Assembly: GCA_016764455.1 (NCBI GenBank)
Contig: JAESRU010000132.1
Span: 15,387 to 22,690, forward strand
Origin: Hyphomicrobiales bacterium
Lineage (GTDB): Bacteria > Pseudomonadota > Alphaproteobacteria > Rhizobiales > NORP267
DNA length: 7,304 bases
Reading direction: 5' to 3'
Shown: positions 1 through 7,304 of the stretch, one piece after another
Numbering within the stretch: the stretch's first letter is position 1
Layout of the letters: every line of letters begins with the position of its first letter
The notes under the pieces: model-generated
Told to the model about the DNA's origin: nothing
Database searches by the model: none
The model's input: only the letters and a program-made list of their open reading frames with translations
Translations under genes and position numbers: made by a program

Positions 1-782
1 GGCAGCGAGCGTTTTTCAATGCCCTCGCCCGGCCCTCTGCCAAACCAACCGCCGCGCAAAAACGACGACAGCGCGGTATCCACCTGAAATGTATCGCCGG
101 TACCGGGCACCAGAAACCGGTCGATCCGGTCTGTCACATGGGGCAAAAACAGATAGGCAACCCCAATTCCCACCAGCCCGATGGCAGCGAAGCCTGAAAT
201 CCATATCCAGGGCATTCCGGCGACAAAAAACATCGCGCCCCACACAATGGCAACCAGCAATGTCTGGCCAAAATCAGGTTGCAGAATCAGCAACACGGCA
301 AAAATCGTCATCAGCCCGCCAGCCATAATCGCGCCCGGCATTTCCTTATTCCGAATGCCTTCCGCAAATAACCACGCCGCCAGCACCACAAAGGCCGGTT
401 TGGCGAATTCAGACGGTTGCAGCCTGAACCCGAAAATATCGACCCAACGTCGGGCACCCTTGATCTCGACACCCGCGATCAGGGAATAGACCATCAACAG
501 AGCGGCACCCACAAAGACGATGAGACAAACCCGGCGCATTTGTTTTGGAGATAACAGGGACGCCACAAACATGAGCGCCAATGCGGGCACCATGAACATG
601 GCCTGACGGGAAACGAAGTGAAATTCATCCAGCCCCAACCGGATCGCCACTGGCGGACTTGCCGCCATGGAAAATACAAATCCGGTAGCAACCAAAAGCA
701 GGATGGCAGCGACGAGAACAAGATCGACGGTCCACCACCATTGGGAAAACACACTGCGGTTGGCGCGGCTGACATTCAGCAT
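1..782 (-). CDS. ftsW: Cell division protein FtsW, SEDS peptidoglycan glycosyltransferase (3' end cut off by window edge)
   Basis: FtsW is the septal SEDS-family membrane enzyme that polymerises lipid II into glycan strands and works with the transpeptidase FtsI. The first 260 residues are visible of a family usually near 370-400, so the C-terminal third is missing. An N-terminal segment with SQWWWTVD (residues 13-20) leads into the first membrane helix (about 20-40). Family landmarks follow: GARRW (109-113), LQPSEFAKP (121-129), LQPDFGQT (167-174) and GGWFGRGPGEG (244-254). Long hydrophobic stretches between them fit a polytopic protein. The conserved HTDF-type segment expected next lies beyond the edge. 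The start gives MLNVSRANRS, 6 nt after the murD stop, with an AAGGG Shine-Dalgarno inside the end of murD. Identification is firm; only completeness is unknown. Confidence 0.96.
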   Translation of the reverse strand, partial: MLNVSRANRSVFSQWWWTVDLVLVAAILLLVATGFVFSMAASPPVAIRLGLDEFHFVSRQAMFMVPALALMFVASLLSPKQMRRVCLIVFVGAALLMVYSLIAGVEIKGARRWVDIFGFRLQPSEFAKPAFVVLAAWLFAEGIRNKEMPGAIMAGGLMTIFAVLLILQPDFGQTLLVAIVWGAMFFVAGMPWIWISGFAAIGLVGIGVAYLFLPHVTDRIDRFLVPGTGDTFQVDTALSSFLRGGWFGRGPGEGIEKRSL

Positions 783-783
783 G

Positions 784-797
784 AGGGATCAACCCTT
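784..797 (-). promoter_or_regulatory. ftsW ribosome binding site inside a possible small hairpin over the murD stop
   Basis: On the minus strand AAGGG (plus positions 793-797) lies 10 nt before the ftsW ATG. The same bases can form a 4-bp stem, AGGG with CCCT (784-787 with 793-796), around a 5-nt loop that holds the murD TGA stop. The stem would partly hide the Shine-Dalgarno until a ribosome finishing murD opens it. The sequence match is visible; the regulatory role is inference, and a 4-bp stem could be chance. Confidence 0.4.
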
Positions 798-2207
798 GCT
801 GTATGCGCCACCGCCGGCAAATTCTTCCACTGATTTTCTGAACGCATCACCGCGTACCTCAAAATTTGCAAACTGGTCAAAGGACGCCGCCGCCGGTGCC
901 AGTAAAACTACTGGGCGTGCGCCCTCATTTTTGCGTGCAAAATCGAGCGCAGCCCGGGCGGCTTCCCTTACTGCATCTACAAGATCGCCGTTTTTGGTAA
1001 ACGAGACCTTTCCAGAAAGTGATTTTCCGTAATTTTCAGCAGCTTCACCGATCAGGAATGCATGGCGAATGCGCCCGAATGACGACGCCAGTGTGTCAAT
1101 TCCGCCTTCTTTCCCGCGCCCACCTGCGATCCAGAAAATATCGTCATAGCTGGCAAGTGAGACAGCAGCAGCGTCCGCATTGGTGGCTTTGCTGTCATTT
1201 ATGAAGCGAACACCGCCCAGTGTGGCGACCAATTCCATCCGGTGGGCCAGTCCTGGGAAACTTGCAAGAGCCTCGCCAAGTTGATCCAGCCCATATCCAA
1301 GCGTGCGAAGGGCAAGAATGGCGGCCCCTGCATTTTGCCAATTATGGGCACCGTTCAGGGTTTCAATACCATTGATATCAGCAATCATTTCAGATTTGCC
1401 ATTCTCGGCAATGTAAATCAGGCCATCTTGAGCATAGGCCCCATCATCCACCGGATGCTTGACGCTAACCATCTGAGGCCCCGGACCTGCTTGCTGCAAA
1501 TTGGTGGCAATTTTTTTGCACCATTCATCATCCACACCAACAATCGCAATACCGTGCCGGGAGGCTGCCTCCACCAGATGCGATTTGATATCGGCATAGC
1601 GCGCCATGGTTCCATGACGATCCAGATGATCAGGAGAGAGGTTCAACAATATGCCCACATCGGGACGTGTGTCCGGCGTCAATTCGATTTGATAGGAAGA
1701 ATATTCGACAACATAAGTGATATCGTCGCTGAGTTTATCAAAATCCAACACAGCCCGGCCAATATTGCCGCCCATCGCGACCTTTGCACCAAGTGTACGC
1801 AACAGATGAGAAATCAGCGCCGTTGTCGTTGATTTCCCGTTGGTTCCGGTAATCGCAATCAACCGAGATTTCGGCGCGTGAAACATCCGTTCACGCTCAA
1901 AAATCTCGATATCACCAATGATGGCCACGCCGGCAGCTTTGGCCAGACCAACGCACCAATGAGGTTCGGGATGGGTTAACGGCACACCGGGGCTCAGAAC
2001 CAAAGCTTCATAATCCGCCCAGTCACTGTCCCGAAGATCAGCGATGGGAATGCCAACATTTGCCGCCGCACGGCACCGGTCCGGGTTATCGTCAAACGCC
2101 TCCAGTCTGGCGCCACCTGCAACCAGCGATAACGCAGCGCATAGCCCGCTACCACCTAAGCCGAACAGAGCAATTTTTTGCCCGTCAAACCGGGTCGCCG
2201 GGATCAT
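789..2207 (-). CDS. murD: UDP-N-acetylmuramoyl-L-alanine--D-glutamate ligase MurD
   Basis: Cytoplasmic ATP-dependent ligase that adds D-glutamate to UDP-MurNAc-L-Ala, the second amino acid of the stem peptide. The 472 residues are slightly longer than E. coli MurD (about 438). Domain 1 opens with GLGGSG (16-21), a Rossmann-like UDP-binding loop. Domain 2 has the ATP P-loop GTNGKST (121-127), EYSSYQIE (168-175), LSPDHLDRHG (190-199), the expected carbamylated lysine K208, and GAHNWQN (286-292). Domain 3 has DSKATN (338-343), GGRGK (362-366) and ASFDQFANFE (441-450). By alignment to E. coli MurD, K340, T342, K366, S442 and F449 match the D-Glu contact residues. The usual SPAC before this last block reads APAA here, a mild variation. 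The start is 3 nt after the mraY stop, in the same reading frame, with no strong Shine-Dalgarno. An intact, ordinary enzyme. Confidence 0.97.
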   Translation of the reverse strand: MIPATRFDGQKIALFGLGGSGLCAALSLVAGGARLEAFDDNPDRCRAAANVGIPIADLRDSDWADYEALVLSPGVPLTHPEPHWCVGLAKAAGVAIIGDIEIFERERMFHAPKSRLIAITGTNGKSTTTALISHLLRTLGAKVAMGGNIGRAVLDFDKLSDDITYVVEYSSYQIELTPDTRPDVGILLNLSPDHLDRHGTMARYADIKSHLVEAASRHGIAIVGVDDEWCKKIATNLQQAGPGPQMVSVKHPVDDGAYAQDGLIYIAENGKSEMIADINGIETLNGAHNWQNAGAAILALRTLGYGLDQLGEALASFPGLAHRMELVATLGGVRFINDSKATNADAAAVSLASYDDIFWIAGGRGKEGGIDTLASSFGRIRHAFLIGEAAENYGKSLSGKVSFTKNGDLVDAVREAARAALDFARKNEGARPVVLLAPAAASFDQFANFEVRGDAFRKSVEEFAGGGAYSKG

Positions 2208-2210
2208 GAT

Positions 2211-3296
2211 CTATCTTAGTTTGAGCGTCGCCAGCCCGATCAGCGCCAGCACTACGGAAATGATCCAGAACCGAACCACAATGGTTGGTTCAGCCCATCC
2301 CTTTTGTTCAAAATGATGGTGAAGCGGGGCCATCCTGAATACCCGTTTTCCAGTTAATTTGAAGGACACCACTTGCACGATCACAGAAACCGTTTCCAAA
2401 ACAAACAACCCACCAATAATTGCGAGGACAATTTCATGCTTGGCTGCAACAGCGATCGCACCAAGTGCGCCGCCAAGCGACAATGATCCAGTATCCCCCA
2501 TGAAGATCATGGCGGGCGGAGCGTTGAACCACAGAAAGCCAAGCCCGGCCCCCAGCAAAGCCCCGCAGAAAATAGAAACTTCCCCCAATCCCTTGATGAA
2601 ATGGAGCTGAAGATAATCAGAAAATACCGCGTTACCCGCCAGATAAACGATCAAGCCAAAACTGGCCGTCGCGATCATGACAGGCACGATTGCCAGGCCG
2701 TCCAACCCATCGGTCAAATTGACCGCGTTGCCAGTTCCAACAATAACAAACGCGCCAAAAGCGATGAAGAACCAGCCCATATCCACAACAAAGTCTTTGA
2801 AGAACGGAAAGGCGAGCGATGTTGAAAACGGCGCATCACCGATCTGGATCAGGAAGAAACATGCGATGCCGGCAATCAGACATTCAAGCACTAATTTTAC
2901 CCGGCCCGGAAACCCACGCGTCGATGTCCGGCTAACTTTGAGATAATCGTCGTAGAACCCGATCATGCCGAACCCGACCGTGACCAGCAGCACGACCCAT
3001 ACATAGCCGTTTGAAAGATCCGCCCAGAGCAAAGTAGATATTGTAATCCCGGCAAGGATCATCAATCCGCCCATGGTCGGGGTGCCCTGCTTTTCGATAA
3101 TATGGCGGATCGGTCCATCCTCGCGGATCGGTTGCCCGCGGCCCTGCCGGATGCGCAGAGATTTGATCAGCGCCGGTCCAAACAGAAACACAAAGGCGAG
3201 CGCCGTAATAATCGCGCCACCGGTGCGAAAGGTCAGATATTGAAACAGATTGAAGATCGGAATTTCGTCGCTGAATTGTTGCAGCATATAAAGCAT
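2211..3296 (-). CDS. mraY: Phospho-N-acetylmuramoyl-pentapeptide transferase MraY (lipid I synthase)
   Basis: Integral membrane enzyme that transfers phospho-MurNAc-pentapeptide from UDP to undecaprenyl phosphate, giving lipid I on the inner face of the cytoplasmic membrane. It is 361 residues, the normal family length, with about ten hydrophobic segments spread along the chain. Mg-binding and catalytic landmarks are all present: FYDDYLK with D116 and D117, NLTDGLDG (193-200), FMGDTGS with D267, and the LHHHFE histidine motif (H326-H328). The first two and the D267 positions sit at or within one residue of the known E. coli residues. The start giving MLYMLQQF was chosen because a clean GGGAG lies 6 nt upstream; a second Met at residue 4 is less well placed. 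It lies 32 nt after murF and ends 3 nt before murD. Confidence 0.98.
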   Translation of the reverse strand: MLYMLQQFSDEIPIFNLFQYLTFRTGGAIITALAFVFLFGPALIKSLRIRQGRGQPIREDGPIRHIIEKQGTPTMGGLMILAGITISTLLWADLSNGYVWVVLLVTVGFGMIGFYDDYLKVSRTSTRGFPGRVKLVLECLIAGIACFFLIQIGDAPFSTSLAFPFFKDFVVDMGWFFIAFGAFVIVGTGNAVNLTDGLDGLAIVPVMIATASFGLIVYLAGNAVFSDYLQLHFIKGLGEVSIFCGALLGAGLGFLWFNAPPAMIFMGDTGSLSLGGALGAIAVAAKHEIVLAIIGGLFVLETVSVIVQVVSFKLTGKRVFRMAPLHHHFEQKGWAEPTIVVRFWIISVVLALIGLATLKLR

Positions 3297-3302
3297 TATT
3301 GT

Positions 3303-3307
3303 CTCCC
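3303..3307 (-). promoter_or_regulatory. mraY Shine-Dalgarno sequence
   Basis: GGGAG on the minus strand with a 6-nt spacer to the mraY ATG. It is the clearest ribosome binding site in the window and settles the choice of the first Met over the Met three codons later. Confidence 0.75.
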
Positions 3308-3328
3308 AACCTCACCCCGTGGCGACAA

Positions 3329-4732
3329 TTAATTGCCGCGCAACCAACTTTCAATTGCCGCAACCACATCCATCATGCGGCTACCGTTGGACCCTTTGAC
3401 CATGACCACATCGCCCGGTCCAATTTTTTTCGGAAGACTTTTGGCTAGAGCAGCTGCATCCACTTCGTGGCCCCCACGCAGCAAAGACGGCAAGGCATCG
3501 TAAAGTGATTCCATATCAGTCCCCGCCGTAAATACGAGATCAATACCGGCATTAGCAATAGCTTCGCTCAAACCTGCATGCAGCGCGCCGGATTGTTCAC
3601 CAAGTTCCAGCATGTCTCCAAGCACCGCGATCCGCCGCCCGCCCGCGGTGACATCGCTCTGCCCAAGGGTCAAAATAGCCGCGCGCATGGAAGCCGGGTT
3701 GGCGTTATAGCTTTCGTCAATCAGGGTCAGGGTCTCTGAACCAAGCTGAAATTCATGGCGCGATCCGCGCCCGATGGGCGGCGCCCATTCCGCAAGCGCT
3801 AAAGCTGCCCGTGCCAGATCTTTGCCCGCAACATGGACCGCCGCCAGAACCGCCAGACTGTTCATGGCCATATGGCGGCCCGGCGCATTTATCTTGTAGG
3901 TGAGTTTAGTTTCAAAAATTCTGGCCTTAACAACCGAGCAATCCGGTTTCAGAATGAGGTCTTCAATCCGGATATCGGCTTGTTTATTTTCACCAAAACT
4001 TACAATTTTTGCAGATTTTTCTTCTGCAATTTCAGATAGATAGGAGAAATATTTATTATCACGATTGAGAATGGCGGCACCGCCGGATTCAAGCCCTTCA
4101 AAAATTTCAGCCTTTGCTGCCGCAATTCCCAACACGTTGTTGAAAGCTTCCATATGCACAGCTTCAACATTTGTAATGATCGCAATATCAGGGCGGATCA
4201 TTTTCGTCAGCGGTGAAATTTCACCAGGATGGTTCATCCCAACTTCAAAAATTCCGGTGGCCACATCTGCTGGCATCCGGGCCAGTGAGAGCGGCACGCC
4301 CCAATGATTGTTGAATGATGCAATCGACGCATGCACCTCGCCAAATGTTCTAAAGGCAATACGAAGCGCTTCCTTGGTGCTGGTTTTGCCAACGCTTCCC
4401 GTTACCGCAATGACAATCCCTTTGACGCGCGCACGGCTGGCCTCGCCAAGGCCTTCAAGAGCGCCAAGAACATCCACAACTTCCAGTCGGGGAAATGGCC
4501 CGCTGCCTTCCTCAAACCTGCCAATCTGGCAAATAGCGATTGCGGCACCGGCTTCAATCGCCCGTTCGGCAAAGTCGTGGCCATCAAAATTGTCGCCCTG
4601 GATGGCAAAAAAAGCATCGCCATCGTTGATTTCGCGCGAGTCGATAGAAATGCCGGTGACGTGATTTGAGACGTCACCACGGACATTTCCGGAAATTGCT
4701 GCCAGGAAATCATCTCGTGACCAGAGCGGCAT
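3329..4732 (-). CDS. murF: UDP-N-acetylmuramoyl-tripeptide--D-alanyl-D-alanine ligase MurF
   Basis: Cytoplasmic ATP-dependent ligase that adds D-Ala-D-Ala to UDP-MurNAc-tripeptide, completing the pentapeptide passed to MraY. With the start giving MPLWSRDDF it is 467 residues, a typical length. The N-terminal UDP-substrate domain includes DSRE (31-34) and GDAFFAIQG (38-46). The central domain has the P-loop TGSVGKTST (111-119), FNNHWGVPL (140-148) and EVGMNHPGEI (163-172). The C-terminal domain has GRGSRH (321-326), DESYNANPASM (339-349), LGDMLELG (371-378) and KGSNGSRMM (446-454). The frame stays open 27 codons further upstream, but that part overlaps murE and is basic, Trp/Arg-rich and unlike MurF, so the later ATG, 4 nt after the murE stop, is preferred. 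Residues about 217-277 are encoded by unusually AT-rich DNA. Confidence 0.96.
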   Translation of the reverse strand: MPLWSRDDFLAAISGNVRGDVSNHVTGISIDSREINDGDAFFAIQGDNFDGHDFAERAIEAGAAIAICQIGRFEEGSGPFPRLEVVDVLGALEGLGEASRARVKGIVIAVTGSVGKTSTKEALRIAFRTFGEVHASIASFNNHWGVPLSLARMPADVATGIFEVGMNHPGEISPLTKMIRPDIAIITNVEAVHMEAFNNVLGIAAAKAEIFEGLESGGAAILNRDNKYFSYLSEIAEEKSAKIVSFGENKQADIRIEDLILKPDCSVVKARIFETKLTYKINAPGRHMAMNSLAVLAAVHVAGKDLARAALALAEWAPPIGRGSRHEFQLGSETLTLIDESYNANPASMRAAILTLGQSDVTAGGRRIAVLGDMLELGEQSGALHAGLSEAIANAGIDLVFTAGTDMESLYDALPSLLRGGHEVDAAALAKSLPKKIGPGDVVMVKGSNGSRMMDVVAAIESWLRGN

Positions 4733-4736
4733 TTGT

Positions 4737-6230
4737 TCAGCCACGCTGCTTTTCTTCGGCCTGTACTTCGGCCACCGCCTCATGGTCCGAAAATGGCACC
4801 ACCTCTGTGCCAATTGTCTGACCCGCTTCGTGGCCCTTGCCGGCGATCAGTAGAATATCGCCTTTGCGCAATAGCCGCATCCCGGCTGCAATGGCAGTGC
4901 GACGGTCACCGATTTCGATAGCATCAGGGATTGATTGCATAATCGCAGCGCGAATTCCGGCTGGGTCCTCGCCACGCGGATTGTCGTCCGTGACAATGGC
5001 AATATCCGCCATCTTGGCCGCTGCCTCGCCCATCTCGGAACGCTTGCCCCGATCCCGGTCGCCGCCTGCCCCAAACACCACCACGACACGCTTGGCAGCA
5101 TAAGGTCGGAGCGCCTCAATGGCTGTCGATAAGGCGTCTGGCGTATGAGCATAGTCGATAAAGATAGACGCGCCTGCCGCGCTTTTACCCACATGCTCCA
5201 GCCGCCCCGTGGGACCGCGCAATTTTTCAAGCGCCTTGATCGCTTCGTCTGCCTCCATGCCGCATGCAATCGCCAACCCGGCAGCAACAAGTGCATTCTC
5301 CACCTGAAATTCGCCGACCAACGGCAGCAGGATTTCCATCTCTTTACCGCTGACGTCAAGTTTGACCCGCTGTCCAAAGCCTTCCCGAGCAATATCAAGA
5401 ATTTTGATGTCGCGCGCGTTGCGACCCACATTGATTGTTTTGATGCCGCGATCTTCAGCGACCGCCAATACACGCTTGGAATTTTCATCCGCCCCGTGGA
5501 CGACCGCGATTCCAGACACTGGCAGAACTTCAGAAAACAGACGCATTTTCTGCGCCAGATAGTCTTCGAAATCCGAATGATAATCCATGTGATCGCGGCT
5601 GATATTTGTGAACGCCGCTGCTTTCAGCGTAACGCCATCTGTCCGGTGTTGCGAAAGCCCGTGCGAAGATGCTTCAAGGACCGCGTGATCAATGCCCTTG
5701 CCAACAAGGTTGCGGAGCAATTCATGCAATTCAACAGGATCTGGCGTGGTATGGTCCAGAGGCCATATTTCGTTATCCACCGATACGCCGAGCGTACCGA
5801 TACTGGCAGCTGAGCAGCCGGCACTTTCCCAAATCTGGCGCAAGAATGACGCTACCGAAGTTTTGCCGTTGGTGCCGGTAACCGCCGCCATGATATCTGG
5901 CTGAACCACAAAGAACCGGGCAGCGATTTCCGCCAGCATCCTGCGTGGATTTGAATTTTCAACGACCGGGATAGTGATATCTGCTGGCGTCTCAACGCCG
6001 GGAGCAACAAGAATAGCTGCCGCGCCGCGCGCACAGGCATCCGGAATATAGGCCGCGCCATCCTCTTTGTTGCCAGCAATTGCCGCAAACAAAAAGCCAG
6101 GTTCCACCTGTCTGCTATCCGCAGTCAAACCGGTAATTTCTACTTTGCCAAGGATTTCATCTGCCTGCGCAGAACCATCCCGCACGATTTTCCGTGCCAA
6201 AATATCGCCTAACAATGCCCCCAAATCCAT
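4737..6230 (-). CDS. murE: UDP-N-acetylmuramoyl-L-alanyl-D-glutamate--2,6-diaminopimelate ligase MurE
   Basis: Cytoplasmic ATP-dependent ligase that adds the third stem-peptide residue to UDP-MurNAc-L-Ala-D-Glu. The 497 residues match the family. Visible are TADSRQVEPGFLFAA (36-50) in the UDP-binding domain, P-loop TGTNGKTS (118-125), TTPDP (161-165), EASSHGL (186-192), FTNISRDHMDYH (207-218), likely carbamylated K228, IDYAHTPDAL (358-367), FGAGGDRDRGKR (386-397), DDNPRGEDP (415-423) and GKGHE (464-468). The DNPR motif is the known signature of meso-diaminopimelate-adding MurE; lysine-adding enzymes differ there. An in-frame TGA lies at 6251-6249 with no ATG, GTG or TTG codon between it and 6230, so no upstream start is possible; AAGGA sits 11 nt before this ATG. 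It begins 53 nt after ftsI ends and stops 4 nt before murF. Confidence 0.98.
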   Translation of the reverse strand: MDLGALLGDILARKIVRDGSAQADEILGKVEITGLTADSRQVEPGFLFAAIAGNKEDGAAYIPDACARGAAAILVAPGVETPADITIPVVENSNPRRMLAEIAARFFVVQPDIMAAVTGTNGKTSVASFLRQIWESAGCSAASIGTLGVSVDNEIWPLDHTTPDPVELHELLRNLVGKGIDHAVLEASSHGLSQHRTDGVTLKAAAFTNISRDHMDYHSDFEDYLAQKMRLFSEVLPVSGIAVVHGADENSKRVLAVAEDRGIKTINVGRNARDIKILDIAREGFGQRVKLDVSGKEMEILLPLVGEFQVENALVAAGLAIACGMEADEAIKALEKLRGPTGRLEHVGKSAAGASIFIDYAHTPDALSTAIEALRPYAAKRVVVVFGAGGDRDRGKRSEMGEAAAKMADIAIVTDDNPRGEDPAGIRAAIMQSIPDAIEIGDRRTAIAAGMRLLRKGDILLIAGKGHEAGQTIGTEVVPFSDHEAVAEVQAEEKQRG

Positions 6231-6241
6231 TCTGTTGTTTG

Positions 6242-6246
6242 TCCTT
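6242..6246 (-). promoter_or_regulatory. murE Shine-Dalgarno sequence
   Basis: AAGGA on the minus strand, 11 nt before the murE ATG. The spacer is a little long but the match is good, and it lies in the 53-nt gap after ftsI. The rest of that gap (6231-6283) shows no hairpin with a T-run and no convincing promoter pair. Confidence 0.55.
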
Positions 6247-6283
6247 GATCATCGAATAGTCTCGTCTCAACTCATTTTGAAAC

Positions 6284-7304
6284 TTAAAAAGACGCTAAAA
6301 TTGCACCCGCACTAATTTCCATGTCGTCAAACCTTGGTGTCACGCCGAGCATCGGTGCGATCCGCGCAATGACCCGGCCCGCTGTTGGCACCGCATTGAA
6401 CCCTGCTGTGGACCCGCCGCCATTTGCGGCAATTCCCTGCGGCTCATCAATCATAATAACAAACGCATATTGCGGGTCATCCATCGGAAACGCCCCCATG
6501 AAGGTGTTCAGCTTGCGCGTTGTATCGTAGCGCCCGTTGACGATTTTTTCCGCTGTCCCGGTTTTGCCACCGATCCGATATCCGTCAACATTGGCACGCC
6601 GCCCAGTTCCCTCTTCCGCATTCAACCGCAACAGATAACGCATCTGGTTGCTGGTCTCAGGCTGGATGACAGTGCGGGCCAGTTCGCGGGCTTCAAGCGG
6701 GCTGCGCGGCAGAAATGTTGGCGGAATATAGAAGCCGCCATTGACCATCGCCGACGCCGCCGTCACCGCCTGAAGCGGGGTCACCGAGATGCCATGGCCG
6801 AACGCGATTGTCATGGTGGAAATTCTGGCCCAGTTCCGGGGCAAAAGCGGCGCCGCTGATTCCGGCAGCTCGGTGCGCAATCTGTCAAACATCCCGATCC
6901 GGCGCAAAAATTCCTGATGCCCATCAATCCCGACCGCAAGGGCCATGCGGGCAGCGGCGATGTTGGAGGATTTTGTATATGCTTCCGGCACACTGAGTAC
7001 GCGGTTTGCACCGTGAAAATCGCTGATTGAGAAAGATCCGATGCGGATCGGTTGGGACGCATCGAACTGGCTGTTCAGATCTCCAAGCCCGGAATCCAGC
7101 AGCATCGCAAAGGTGAATGTCTTGAATACCGAGCCAAGTTCATACACCCCGGACGTGATCCGGTTCAGCCGGTCGTCTTCGAGTGCCTGTTCGGGTTGAT
7201 ACGGATCGAAATCAGGCAGCGAGACCATGGCAACGATTTCACCGCTATTGACGTCCATGACAACGCCGCTGGCGGCTTTCGCCGTATACATTTCCATGGC
7301 ATCG
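6284..7304 (-). CDS. ftsI: Peptidoglycan D,D-transpeptidase FtsI / PBP3, class B (5' end cut off by window edge)
   Basis: Septum-specific penicillin-binding protein that cross-links stem peptides in the periplasm and pairs with FtsW. Only the C-terminal 339 complete codons are visible, starting just before MEMYTAKAASGVVMDV. The N-terminal membrane anchor and most of the non-catalytic domain are outside. The transpeptidase domain has all three active-site motifs: SVFK with the nucleophilic serine (codons 7132-7121), SSN (6970-6962) and KTG in GGKTGTAEK (6565-6557). Other FtsI-like blocks are AFGHGISVTPLQ and FMGAFPMDDPQYAFVIMIDEP. The protein ends ILASF with a TAA stop. The Met codon at 7297 is internal, since the frame is open to the edge and homologous sequence continues. 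Position directly before murE is the standard dcw order and favours FtsI over other class B PBPs. Confidence 0.95.
   Translation of the reverse strand, partial: DAMEMYTAKAASGVVMDVNSGEIVAMVSLPDFDPYQPEQALEDDRLNRITSGVYELGSVFKTFTFAMLLDSGLGDLNSQFDASQPIRIGSFSISDFHGANRVLSVPEAYTKSSNIAAARMALAVGIDGHQEFLRRIGMFDRLRTELPESAAPLLPRNWARISTMTIAFGHGISVTPLQAVTAASAMVNGGFYIPPTFLPRSPLEARELARTVIQPETSNQMRYLLRLNAEEGTGRRANVDGYRIGGKTGTAEKIVNGRYDTTRKLNTFMGAFPMDDPQYAFVIMIDEPQGIAANGGGSTAGFNAVPTAGRVIARIAPMLGVTPRFDDMEISAGAILASF

Noticed and set aside
1242..1832. Plus-strand open frame of 196 codons antisense to murD
   Set aside because: Fully inside the conserved murD, with no family signature in its translation; explained as a shadow frame.
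3297..3328. Terminator or promoter in the murF-mraY gap
   Set aside because: The 32-nt gap contains the mraY Shine-Dalgarno but no inverted repeat with a T-run and is too short for a full promoter outside coding sequence.
4847..5488. Minus-strand open frame of 213 codons in another frame within murE
   Set aside because: Same strand but shifted relative to murE, which has all its motifs in the main frame; the shifted product is Arg/Trp/Ser-rich and unlike a real protein, so it is neither a frameshift product nor an overlapping gene on present evidence.
5145..5813. Plus-strand open frame of 222 codons antisense to murE
   Set aside because: It lies wholly inside a clearly conserved murE, its translation is rich in Arg, His, Phe and Cys and has no recognisable domain, and no ribosome binding site stands out. 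It is a shadow of the real gene.
6231..6283. Possible promoter or terminator in the ftsI-murE gap
   Set aside because: A TTGAGA-like -35 can be found on the minus strand, but nothing resembling a -10 sits about 17 nt downstream, and there is no GC-rich stem followed by T residues. Only a ribosome binding site is supported.
1..7304. A hidden novel or accessory system
   Set aside because: All but about 100 bases are covered by six intact or edge-truncated dcw genes in standard order, with catalytic motifs intact in the parts that are visible. No repeats, foreign genes, insertions or unexplained open frames were found.

Overview
This window is a stretch of a division and cell wall (dcw) gene cluster. 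Six genes lie head to tail on the minus strand. In transcription order (high to low coordinates) they are ftsI (3' part only), murE, murF, mraY, murD and ftsW (5' part only). Both end genes run off the window. No tRNA, rRNA, mobile element, CRISPR array, prophage or other accessory gene was seen, and the plus strand carries only shadow frames.

The protein signatures point to an alphaproteobacterium: FtsW with an N-terminal WWWTVD segment and a GWFGRGPGEG loop, MraY beginning with a [17 protein letters not shown] segment, and FtsI with a GSVFK active-site block. GC looks to be in the low to mid 50s percent from hand counts of a few lines. I cannot name a genus. MurE carries a DNPR motif, which in this family marks use of meso-diaminopimelate, so a Gram-negative-type peptidoglycan is expected.

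Layout: ftsI ends at 6284, then 53 nt to murE (6230-4737), 4 nt to murF (4732-3329), 32 nt to mraY (3296-2211), 3 nt to murD (2207-789) and 6 nt to ftsW (782 to the edge). No terminator or convincing internal promoter was found in the gaps, so one polycistronic transcript read from high to low coordinates is the simplest reading. Genes after a longer gap (murE, mraY) have a recognisable Shine-Dalgarno sequence. Those 3-4 nt after a stop (murF, murD) have none obvious, which suggests translational coupling.

The products form one pathway. MurD adds D-Glu, MurE adds meso-DAP and MurF adds D-Ala-D-Ala to the UDP-MurNAc peptide in the cytoplasm. MraY moves phospho-MurNAc-pentapeptide onto undecaprenyl phosphate to make lipid I. 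FtsW (glycan polymerase) and FtsI (transpeptidase) use the finished lipid II at the septum. The gene order is the usual one for this cluster. I found no evidence of a novel system; the findings below are small-scale junction and composition features.
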